Shown here in pieces: positions 24,710-32,322 of a DNA stretch of 64,000 bases. Origin of the DNA: Acidimicrobiales bacterium (GTDB lineage Bacteria; Actinomycetota; Acidimicrobiia; Acidimicrobiales; SZUA-35); assembly GCA_020629155.1 (NCBI GenBank), contig JAHDDW010000002.1, forward strand, positions 1 through 64,000. Reading direction: 5' to 3'. A program made the position numbers and the translations under genes. The notes beneath the pieces were generated by a model. It made no database searches. It was not told the DNA's origin and worked only from the letters and a program-made list of their open reading frames with translations. How positions within the stretch are numbered: the stretch's first letter is position 1; each line of letters starts with the position of its first letter.

Positions 24710-25945
24710 ATGAAGCAGCTACCAACTCCAGACAAAGGGCGGTTTCAGGCGTCGCGTTTCGTCGCGACGTACTTAGCCGATCTATGTTCTGACCAAAGCG
24801 ATGGTTCGCCGACAATTCGAGGCGGGCAAGAGGCTGCAAACAAAGCGTTAGCAGCTTTCGATGTTGCTGGGTATCACAAAAGTCGTGAAGAGGTATACCC
24901 AATTAGATCTCGTTCAGTTTCGACCCTATCGCCATGGGTAAGCCATGGCTTGTTGTCGTTGGAACAACTTTGGGACTATGTTGTCGACGGCCCAGCAGAA
25001 GATGTAGCTGCTTTCAGAACAAACCTATTATGGCAGGAGTACGCTCGTCATTGGTATAGCCGCCGTGAACCTACACCTCTAAACCGCCGCGCTGGTGATG
25101 CGACACACCACATAGATCATTCAATGGGCTGTATTGAGCTCACAGTTGACGAACTTGAAGAAGACGGCTGGATGCCGCATGAAGCTCGGCGTTGGTTCGC
25201 CAGCGATTGGGTTTCGAGACTAGGCAATAACTGGCAGGAAGGCGCAGACTATTTTCAACGGCACTTGATTGACGGATCCGAAGCGGCTAACCAGTTAAAC
25301 TGGCGACTAGCGAGTGCTTCGGCGCGACAGTTCTCGCGTTGGCAAGTTGAGGAGCGCGCTCCAGGTCTATGCGCTTCGTGCGAAAGAGGCACGACGTGTC
25401 CGGTGGAAAGGTGGCCACAAACGCCATGGAATAGTTCTATCGCAGATGTTCAAATAGAAAGTCAGCGTTTTGCCAGTGTACAACCCGATCTGCTTTCGGG
25501 TGGCGGCGAACCGACAGCGGTGTGGCTACATCCTCAATCGTTAGGAGATAATGATCAGGCGTTGACAGCCTACCCCTCGTTGCCTGCCGTGTTTGTATTC
25601 GATGAGGCCAGCCTTCGTGAAAAAAAGTTTTCTTCTAAAAAACTAATTTTTTGGATTGAGACTTTGGCTGAACTCAGCGAAAAAAGAGAGGTTCGTTTGT
25701 GGCGTGGCGAACGTTCAAAAATCTTATCGGGGGAAAATCTGGCCGCTACTGCTATTCCTACGCTTCGATGGAAACAGGCGGCACAGCCACTTGAAATAGC
25801 AAAATTGTTTCCATGGCGTTGGCTAGTTACGCCTACTGGGGGTTCAGTCACAACGTTTGCTGCTTGGCGTGAATCTACTGGAATCACAAATGAGTTTTTG
25901 CTGAAACAATTCGCCACTTTTGCACAAGAATTAAGCTACCTTTAA
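24710..25945 (+). CDS. Photolyase/cryptochrome-like protein with permuted domain order
   Basis: A 411-residue protein. Residues 55-215 resemble the photolyase FAD-binding domain: VSTLSPWVSHGLLSLEQLW, FRTNLLWQEYARHW, EEDGWMPHEARRWFASDWVSRLGNNWQEGADYFQ and the LIDGSEAANQLNWRL loop. Residues 268-400 resemble the Rossmann-type antenna domain (AVWLHPQSLGDNDQALTAYPSLPAVFVFD), which in ordinary photolyases comes first. Between them CASC and C at 221, 224 and 230 could bind metal or an Fe-S cluster. DNA repair or light sensing are both possible. ATG at 24710 is preferred because the upstream 21 codons look non-coding. Confidence 0.75.
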   Translation: MKQLPTPDKGRFQASRFVATYLADLCSDQSDGSPTIRGGQEAANKALAAFDVAGYHKSREEVYPIRSRSVSTLSPWVSHGLLSLEQLWDYVVDGPAEDVAAFRTNLLWQEYARHWYSRREPTPLNRRAGDATHHIDHSMGCIELTVDELEEDGWMPHEARRWFASDWVSRLGNNWQEGADYFQRHLIDGSEAANQLNWRLASASARQFSRWQVEERAPGLCASCERGTTCPVERWPQTPWNSSIADVQIESQRFASVQPDLLSGGGEPTAVWLHPQSLGDNDQALTAYPSLPAVFVFDEASLREKKFSSKKLIFWIETLAELSEKREVRLWRGERSKILSGENLAATAIPTLRWKQAAQPLEIAKLFPWRWLVTPTGGSVTTFAAWRESTGITNEFLLKQFATFAQELSYL

Positions 25946-25950
25946 TTGTA

Positions 25951-26388
25951 ATGGATATGGCAAATCGGTCGCACGAACCATATAGCATCGAGATAGAAAT
26001 TCCGTCTCGCGTCAATATGGTTTCTGTCGTGCGGATGATTGTGTCTGCCGCCACAAATTCTGTCGGCGCTCTGCATGGTGAACGCCTTGACGATCTTCGA
26101 TGGGTCACTTCTGAAGCGACAACAAACGCTATTCAAGCAAATCAGTCAACCAACCCTAGCGCTACGGTTAAGGTTACATGCGAGATTAATGACGGGCTAG
26201 TGCGCCTCATCGTGCAAGACAAAGGGCCAGGTTTGCCATCATTGATGAATGTGCCTGCTATCACAAACCCTGAACGTCTTGACATTGAAGGCTCATTCGG
26301 CATTCCACTTATTGAACATTTGAGCAGCAGCGTCAGCTTCCGATCAGAACCAACAGGCACAACCGTCGAAATGGAACTAGAACAGTAG
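25951..26388 (+). CDS. RsbW-like anti-sigma/HATPase_c_2 protein
   Basis: A 145-residue GHKL ATPase of the anti-sigma-factor type. N box EATTNAIQANQ, G1 box DKGPGLP and G2-like GSFGIPLIEHLSS are present. Such proteins phosphorylate anti-sigma antagonists or bind sigma factors. No sigma factor or STAS protein is next to it, so its partner is elsewhere. It starts 5 bp after the photolyase-like gene and is probably in the same transcript. Confidence 0.8.
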   Translation: MDMANRSHEPYSIEIEIPSRVNMVSVVRMIVSAATNSVGALHGERLDDLRWVTSEATTNAIQANQSTNPSATVKVTCEINDGLVRLIVQDKGPGLPSLMNVPAITNPERLDIEGSFGIPLIEHLSSSVSFRSEPTGTTVEMELEQ

Positions 26389-26814
26389 CTAGCTACCTGG
26401 CACTTCACACAAATCGTCGTTTACCTGCAGCAACCTGTGGTTTGGGTTGATTTCTTTCAGCTGCGCATAGTCGATATTTGCGCCTAATGAAGGGTTAGCA
26501 TTTTTCTCCGCTGCAACTGATATTCGAAGTGATTCTTCTCGTGTCGGTTCGGCCATACCGTAGTACACGGTTGCTCCTTTGGGGACATCGATCCAGCCTG
26601 TGTCTGAGTAAAGTGCTATGCTGATTTTTTGCTCGCAAGAATTCTTTACACTGACCTCTAAAGCTCTATCGCTAGAATTAGATTCATTGGCCTCCTCGCT
26701 GAAGACTAAAGAATATATTGCAACTGCACTGTAGAGAGCCACCACTGACAAAATGATAATGACCCACATTGGAAACTTCTTTTTCTCTGCCTCAACGCCA
26801 CCGATTACAGGCAT
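26389..26814 (-). CDS. Membrane-anchored envelope protein (paralogue 2)
   Basis: A 141-residue protein with one N-terminal membrane helix (MWVIIILSVVALYSAVAIYSLVF) and an outside domain containing VSVKNSCEQKISIALYSD, WIDVPKGATVYYGMAE and a C-terminal DDLC. The Cys-Glu-(Q/E)-(K/P)-I element and the later Cys match the upstream lipoprotein at 26805, so the two are paralogues. Their frames overlap by 10 nt, which suggests translational coupling. Function unknown. Confidence 0.6.
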   Translation of the reverse strand: MPVIGGVEAEKKKFPMWVIIILSVVALYSAVAIYSLVFSEEANESNSSDRALEVSVKNSCEQKISIALYSDTGWIDVPKGATVYYGMAEPTREESLRISVAAEKNANPSLGANIDYAQLKEINPNHRLLQVNDDLCEVPGS

Positions 26815-27212
26815 GAGTCTCCTTCCAAGGTTAGAATAGCCTCGTAGCTCAAACCATTCGCGTCAACTCCATCACCGATTTTCAGTGATGCAACTTCAAC
26901 TTCATAATCTATCCAAATGCTAGGTCTTGAAGTATCGCTGGAAGCAGAAGCTACAGAATACAAGAACGTGTCACCTTCAAAGTTTTCCTCCAAGGTTATT
27001 GCGTAATCAACGAAAATAATCTGTCCTGGTTCTACTTTTTGCCACTCACCTTGATAACTCCCAAAGAATGACCTTGCAATATAGATAGGTTCCTCGCACT
27101 TATTTTCTGCGGCAATATCGAGTTCGAAACGATCGCTTTCGCAGCCTGTAGCGACAAGTAGGCCAAGCAAAACAGCGGCCGCAGCCACTACAGATTTTCT
27201 CGAACTATACAT
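26805..27212 (-). CDS. Lipoprotein (paralogue 1)
   Basis: From the ATG at 27212 the signal VVAAAAVLLGLLVATGC ends in a lipobox Cys, so the protein is a lipoprotein of about 135 residues. The domain has AENKCEEPIYIARSF, WQKVEPGQIIFVDYA and a final GDSCL, matching the layout of the paralogue that follows. The longer frame start at 27236 would put eight residues before the signal and is less likely. First gene of a two-gene unit. Confidence 0.6.
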   Translation of the reverse strand: MYSSRKSVVAAAAVLLGLLVATGCESDRFELDIAAENKCEEPIYIARSFFGSYQGEWQKVEPGQIIFVDYAITLEENFEGDTFLYSVASASSDTSRPSIWIDYEVEVASLKIGDGVDANGLSYEAILTLEGDSCL

Positions 27213-27301
27213 ATCGATGATTGTACTTGCAAACAATTACTGTTGAGCGCTGCATTTCGTTAACTGGGTTGAGTTTCGTTAACAAAGATACCGATCAGAT
27301 A

Positions 27302-28375
27302 TTATTCGATATGGGCATCGAAAGAAAGGGGCATGTTTTTATCGAAACCAAGAAGGATTGGTTCGGCAAGAAGACGTATTCCGAAAGACTCGTGTACGGC
27401 CTTACCAATGTTATTAGCGGCTGCGATTACATCTGCTGCCTGTGCTTGTTGTGAACGATTAACTAAGCCAAGCGCATGGCCGTTAGCTAAGCCAACCTTC
27501 TCCCAGTTATGACCTCGCGTAAAACCAGCTTGCTCAACAAGCCAGCCAGCTGACAATTTTACTTTGCTACCGCTAGCTGGCCAAGAAGGCACTTTTCTCT
27601 CTGGGTCTGTCGCACAAATAGAAGTGTGCACAGCCACGTCGACTATAGGGTTCACGAAAAAAGATCCAGCGCCCCATGTTCCAGAGTCTTGCTGTGACCA
27701 CACCATATTTTTGCCGTGCCGCAACGCTAAAACATGTTCGTGAACGAGTGCGATATCAAAATCTTCGCTGCTGCTAGGCGAAGCTTGTGAGAGCTGTTCA
27801 CGCAACTCGCGATATTTCGGTGTATGACGAGACGTTTTCTGCAAACGCAAACAAGCGCCAAGAATAACGAACCTGCCTCGATCAGTGGATTTAAATCGTG
27901 AATCTCTGTAGGAAAACCCACAGTCACTTACTTCTATCGTGACTTTACGTTTCTCAAGCTTGTCGTAAGCAAAAACGTGGCGTATAAACGAGCAAATTTC
28001 AAATCCGTAAGCACCAATATTTTGCACAATAGCGCCGCCAACTGTCCCTGGGATGCCAATAAGCGATTCGGGGCCGCCCAGACCAGCCGCTGCGATAGCT
28101 ACAACCGTTTCATGCCAATTACCACCAGCATCGATGATCACGTCAGTTCTGTCGATATCGACAATGGCTGACTGGTCGCTAGTAAGCGCAACAACAGTGC
28201 CGTCGACGCCGCTATCTGCTACTAAAAGATTGCTGCCGCCGCCAATAACACGATGTTCGTCAAGGTCACCGAGAGCAGCCTCATACTCTGACGCCTTCAC
28301 AAAATGGAAAAAAGTGTCTGGACTGCCGCCGACGCGAAATGTTGTATAGTTTTTAAGTTCTGTGCTTTGCTGCAT
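27302..28375 (-). CDS. murB: UDP-N-acetylenolpyruvoylglucosamine reductase
   Basis: It reduces UDP-GlcNAc-enolpyruvate to UDP-MurNAc in peptidoglycan synthesis, using FAD and NADPH. The FAD-binding motifs VIGGGSNLLVAD and GIPGTVGGAIVQNIGAYG are present, as are SYRDSRFK, the catalytic Ser region GAGSFFVNP and the catalytic Glu in RLLAEPILLG. 357 residues, of the type I (longer C-terminal) class. It stands alone rather than in the dcw cluster. Confidence 0.95.
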   Translation of the reverse strand: MQQSTELKNYTTFRVGGSPDTFFHFVKASEYEAALGDLDEHRVIGGGSNLLVADSGVDGTVVALTSDQSAIVDIDRTDVIIDAGGNWHETVVAIAAAGLGGPESLIGIPGTVGGAIVQNIGAYGFEICSFIRHVFAYDKLEKRKVTIEVSDCGFSYRDSRFKSTDRGRFVILGACLRLQKTSRHTPKYRELREQLSQASPSSSEDFDIALVHEHVLALRHGKNMVWSQQDSGTWGAGSFFVNPIVDVAVHTSICATDPERKVPSWPASGSKVKLSAGWLVEQAGFTRGHNWEKVGLANGHALGLVNRSQQAQAADVIAAANNIGKAVHESFGIRLLAEPILLGFDKNMPLSFDAHIE

Positions 28376-28469
28376 CGCCTTTTAGCGTAGCTTCTCTTGC
28401 TGTTTATAGCTTGCAAGGCGACGTCTTTTGTCGCAGATCTTTACAGGCGTCTCTAAAAATTGTGGATGC

Positions 28470-28620
28470 ACTTTGCATTTCCGCTTCGCTCGCAGCATTA
28501 GCACGCAGCTTTAAGCAGTTTGCGTGTTAAGCGGTTCAGCAGAAAACAATAATATAGAGAAACACTTAACTAGTTCGACTGTTGGGGCGCTGCCACGCAG
28601 AATAGTGAAAATCTGCGACA
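28470..28620 (+). repeat. Interspersed repeat R1, decayed copy or copies
   Basis: GGATGCACTTTGCATTTCCGCTTCGCTCG and GCACGCAGC (28474-28515) match the R1 core, and GGGGCGCTGCCACGCAGA with AAAATCTGCG (28584-28617) repeats the GGGCG..CCACGCAG block. The remaining part of the 420-bp gap up to 28786 has no gene; it must contain the promoter of the OmpA-like gene. Confidence 0.55.
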
Positions 28621-28800
28621 AACTAAACTAGTGCGTCAACAGCTGTTTAAGAGGGCTCTCAGAGTTTCAGCGTTTTCCTTTAGCGATTCCTATTAATGTC
28701 TGTTTACGGTATGTGTGTTTCACCAGATAGAAGCTGCGACATCTACTAGACTAGGTACACATGTTAATCGACATATGGTAACTATTTAAGGAGTTTGCAA

Positions 28801-29631
28801 TTGTCTATTCTTAGGAAGAATCGGTGGGCTGTCCCACTGCTTGCTTTTTTTGCTTTAGCGATAAAAGCACTGCTGCTTACAATGATGACAGCGTCAGCAT
28901 CAACTGACGCCGCGACATCAGCATTAGCAGATCAACAGTTAGACGCGAACGTTTCAGTCGTTGGAATTGAGGGATCCGATGGGTTTGCAAGCGACGGGTT
29001 AAACATTATTTTAGAAGGCCCAGCCAGCGAAGAGCAAGCAGCTGTTGCAGCAGTAAAGACACAAGATGCTGTCAACAGCGTTGTGTACAGGCCGACAGAT
29101 GCGATCGGTGGTGAGCAAAACCCAGCATCGCCAACAGCCACGACGGCCTCATCGGCGCCAAGCAGCGACGATACGCCCGCAACAACAACTGGCGAAAAGG
29201 CGCTCGCCCCAGAAACCTCGAAGAAAGAACCTCCTTCTTCAGAAAATCCGCCTGCATCAGGTAACGCAATCGACGAAACATTAAACAAGCTGTTTGAACT
29301 TGAACCGATTGAGTTCACTAAAAACCGGTCAAACATTCGTAACAACTCGTTTGCAACGTTAGATAAAGCAGCGACGATACTAGCAGAAAATCCTCAAGTA
29401 GGGTCTCTCGTTGTTGTTGGCCACACAGATACTGACGGTGCGGCTTCTATTAACGCTGCGCTTAGCCAAGCACGAGCAGAAGCTGTTGTAGCGTATCTAG
29501 TTGAACAAAAAGGCATAGACGCATCTCGTTTAACGGCTGATGGCAAAGGTGAAACACAACCGCTTGTTACGCCAGAACTCAGTTCGGCTGACAAGCAGAA
29601 AAACCGTCGAATTGCATGGGAACGCGGCTAA
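28801..29631 (+). CDS. Secreted/anchored BON-like-OmpA protein
   Basis: A 276-residue envelope protein. An N-terminal hydrophobic segment (VPLLAFFALAIKALLLTMMTASAS) acts as signal or anchor, a BON-like repeat follows (LNIILEGPASEEQAAVAAVKTQDAVNSVVY), then a Thr/Ser/Pro/Ala linker and a C-terminal OmpA domain (GSLVVVGHTDTDGAASINAALSQARAEAVVAYL). It should bind peptidoglycan. The TTG at 28801 is 7 nt after AAGGAG; the earlier TTG at 28795 is too close. The next gene, a coiled-coil protein, follows by 76 nt on the same strand. Confidence 0.8.
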   Translation: MSILRKNRWAVPLLAFFALAIKALLLTMMTASASTDAATSALADQQLDANVSVVGIEGSDGFASDGLNIILEGPASEEQAAVAAVKTQDAVNSVVYRPTDAIGGEQNPASPTATTASSAPSSDDTPATTTGEKALAPETSKKEPPSSENPPASGNAIDETLNKLFELEPIEFTKNRSNIRNNSFATLDKAATILAENPQVGSLVVVGHTDTDGAASINAALSQARAEAVVAYLVEQKGIDASRLTADGKGETQPLVTPELSSADKQKNRRIAWERG

Positions 29632-29707
29632 TTCAAATCTACTTACACACACGAATCGGAAGGTATCCCCTTCCAGAAAATTTTCACAAACTACGAAAGG
29701 AACCCTC

Positions 29708-30988
29708 ATGGGTTGGTTATTTACAAAGATATTTCTCGCACTTCTCCTATGTTTTCTCATAGGACTTATGATCGGACTGCTTTGGTGGTGGTTTGACCGT
29801 AAGAAAGAAACACAAGTCAAAGATGAAACTAGTACGTTGAAGTCAGACACAAAAAAAGTTGCTGCACTTGAATCGGAGATAGCGTCGCTGAAAGCTTCTG
29901 CCTCTTCAAAAAAAGATGTCGAAGCTGAGCTGGCTTCTCTGAAAGTTTCGGCTAGTAAAAATAAGGGACTCGAAGCAGAACTTGCTGCATTAAAGAGTAA
30001 ATCTTCAAACACTGAAACGTTAGAGGCAGAAGTGGCTTCTCTTAAAGCTCAGCTCGTATCCGCAAAAGCTAAAACAGAGAAAATTCCTGCGCTCGAAACA
30101 GAACTTATTGATTTACGTAATCGCGCGCAGAAGTCAACTCGTTTAGAGAGCGAACTAGCTGAACTCAAAACAGCATCGTCAAAAAACAGTGATTTAGCCT
30201 TGCAGGTTTCAAGCTTGAAAGGCGAAGCATCAAAGGTTTCTGGTTTGGAAACACAACTAGCTTCACTAAAAGCACAAGCTGAGAAAGCATCAGTGCTCGA
30301 AGGCGAAGTTGTTGACCTTCGCAGTAAAGCGACAAAAGTTTCTGAGCTGGAGACACAACTAGCTTCTTTGAAGGCAAAAGCTGAGAAAGCATCAGCGCTT
30401 GAAAATGAAGTTGCTACGCTTCGAGACAAAGCTGGCAAGGTTGAATCGCTTGAGACAGAACTCAGCGAATGCAAAATAAAATCTGCTCGTGTTGGCGAGC
30501 TCGAAACTCAAAACGCTGCTCTCAAAGCGAAAGCTGAGAAAGTTCCAGCGCTTGAAAATGAGCTGGCTCAACTGCGTCGTCAAAGCACTCCTGTGTCAAC
30601 GGTTGCGACTAGCCAACCTGAGGTGAAAGTTGTGCCTCCAACAAGGCCGTCTAAAGTTTCTAAAGCAGCTGAAGATACGTCCTGGAGCACAGGTACAACC
30701 AAGTTAGGAACGCTAGGAGCGAACCATAAAGATGACCTTAAGGTCGTTAATGGCATCGGGCCAGTTATGGAAAAAACGCTTAACAGTTTCGGAATACAGT
30801 CGTGGGAACAACTTGCTGCCTTCACCGAAGAAGATATTGCTAAGGTGACCGAAGCAATCAGTGCTTTCCCTGGCCGTATCGAACGAGACAACTGGGTACC
30901 TCAGGCTAATGAATTAGTTGAGGAATTCCCGTTGAATAAACCCTATGACCGCCCAACGCGAGAAACCTTTCTAAACAAAAAGAAGTAA
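29708..30988 (+). CDS. Membrane-anchored coiled-coil protein with C-terminal HhH domain
   Basis: A 426-residue protein. One membrane helix (FLALLLCFLIGLMIGLLWWW) is at the start. Residues 45-300 are a long helix of about 12-14 repeats of the type VSELETQLASLKAKAEK with a 17-residue period. The end (residues 340-400) is a helix-hairpin-helix region (DDLKVVNGIGPVMEKTLNSFGI and an FPGRIERDNWVPQA tail). Such HhH tails occur in bacterial proteins that may bind nucleic acid or other proteins. ATG at 29708 has AAAGGA upstream; the frame is open for 56 codons before it but is unlikely to be translated. Confidence 0.8.
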   Translation: MGWLFTKIFLALLLCFLIGLMIGLLWWWFDRKKETQVKDETSTLKSDTKKVAALESEIASLKASASSKKDVEAELASLKVSASKNKGLEAELAALKSKSSNTETLEAEVASLKAQLVSAKAKTEKIPALETELIDLRNRAQKSTRLESELAELKTASSKNSDLALQVSSLKGEASKVSGLETQLASLKAQAEKASVLEGEVVDLRSKATKVSELETQLASLKAKAEKASALENEVATLRDKAGKVESLETELSECKIKSARVGELETQNAALKAKAEKVPALENELAQLRRQSTPVSTVATSQPEVKVVPPTRPSKVSKAAEDTSWSTGTTKLGTLGANHKDDLKVVNGIGPVMEKTLNSFGIQSWEQLAAFTEEDIAKVTEAISAFPGRIERDNWVPQANELVEEFPLNKPYDRPTRETFLNKKK

Positions 30989-31021
30989 CTCTAACGCATA
31001 GTTGCAGCTTACGTTTGTTCA

Positions 31022-31056
31022 AAAGGTCGCCTTCAGAGAAGGCGGCCTTTATTTTT
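31022..31056 (+). terminator. Rho-independent terminator
   Basis: AAAGG-CGCCTTC pairs with GAAGGCG-CCTTT around AGA, followed by ATTTTTG. It lies just after the coiled-coil gene and touches the stop codon of the convergent gene at 31049. Confidence 0.85.
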
Positions 31057-32083
31057 GTTCGACAAGCCCTAATGTTTTTTGCATAGGTTTTTGTCTAACT
31101 TTCCAAATATAAGAGTCAACAATATAGTGATGAAAGTTGATTATCTGATACATCACTATCGGCGGAATGAGTAACGCTAATGTTTGGGAGAGCGTGAAAT
31201 AAATAATTGAGCTTGCTGCCAGGCAAAGCCCGAAGTACTGCCATTTTTTTGAGGTTTGCGACAGCCGAGAAAGCAAAGATGCGTCACTGTTTTTAGTAAA
31301 CCTGCGATTGTTGAAATACCAAACAAAAGCTATGTATTGTGCATTATGCCAAATATTTATAGCTAGCCATCCAATCGTGACGTTACCGATGAGCAGATAA
31401 CCGAACCCAAAAACCATAAAGTGACTTGCCAGATAAAGGGTATGTAGCGGCGAAGCTTCGCCACGTCGCCACGCTTGATATCTTTTAAACGCTAGCCAGA
31501 TCACACCTGCACATGCGATAATTCCGACGCTATGAGCTGCTATTTCGGGAACAGGCACTGATTTAAATTCGGTCCCTAAAAACGTTTCATGCTGTTGTGC
31601 GCTGCGCCATAGTATCCCCCATGCAGGAAACAAGTAGAATACGAACTTTGCCATCATAGGGTTTTCGCTGGGTTCAGCCAGCCCTGCTTTGCGTTCATAG
31701 ACTCGACTAACGCCCCAAGATTGCCTTGTATAGTGCCACCATTGCCAATAAAAATAGACAGATGTTAGTGTCCACAGGCCGATCCCTTGGCTCAGCGCAA
31801 CAACAAAGACAACAGTGACAATAGGAGCCCATAGCAACATTTTTCGATGTTGCGTTCTTGTCTGTTCGTCGAAAATAGTTCGTGTGTAGGTTGAAATCAC
31901 ATGGTGATAGCCGAGCAACCAGACGTCGAGTAGCAGCACTGCGTTAAACAGTTTCGGTTGTGCTGCTACAAGCATTGCTGAAGCGATCGCTCCAAGGGCG
32001 ATCCATTGAATAAAAAATTTGTCGAAGGTTGGGTTTAGCAGATTGGGGCTAGTGCTCTGACTAGTACTTTTGATGTTTGTCAT
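31049..32083 (-). CDS. Polytopic membrane protein with conserved His motifs
   Basis: A 344-residue protein with about eight hydrophobic helices. Four histidine-bearing motifs stand out: GYHHVISTYTR, WWHYTRQSWG, NIWHNAQYIAFVW and NFHHYIVDSYIWK. They are spread over the membrane domain in the way seen in membrane di-iron or haem enzymes, but no named family is certain (a distant link to Brp/Blh-type carotenoid cleavage proteins is only a guess). The ATG at 32083 has AGGGGGAG at 6 nt; the longer frame to 32224 is not supported. Confidence 0.6.
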   Translation of the reverse strand: MTNIKSTSQSTSPNLLNPTFDKFFIQWIALGAIASAMLVAAQPKLFNAVLLLDVWLLGYHHVISTYTRTIFDEQTRTQHRKMLLWAPIVTVVFVVALSQGIGLWTLTSVYFYWQWWHYTRQSWGVSRVYERKAGLAEPSENPMMAKFVFYLFPAWGILWRSAQQHETFLGTEFKSVPVPEIAAHSVGIIACAGVIWLAFKRYQAWRRGEASPLHTLYLASHFMVFGFGYLLIGNVTIGWLAINIWHNAQYIAFVWYFNNRRFTKNSDASLLSRLSQTSKKWQYFGLCLAASSIIYFTLSQTLALLIPPIVMYQIINFHHYIVDSYIWKVRQKPMQKTLGLVEQK

Positions 32084-32322
32084 GGCAACTCCCCCTAAGC
32101 GTTGTCTTTTTTGCCTTCCTTGCCTACTTGTGTTGTGAAGGTCCCTCATTGTTTGTCGGCTAGGCGCAGCCGATCTTGAACAACCTTTGCACGGCCTGGG
32201 GCCTTCTGTGAAACACTCAACCAATCTTATGGGTTGTTTGACCTACATACGTCGCGATTTTCATTGCGTAGGCGTGGAATCATCGATAGCCTGGAGCAGG
32301 CAACCTTGACCGCTACGCAAAG

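Noticed and set aside
29540-29707. 56-codon upstream extension of the coiled-coil gene
   Set aside because: It overlaps the end of the OmpA-type gene in another frame, and AAAGGA with ATG at 29708 gives a clean membrane-anchor N-terminus.
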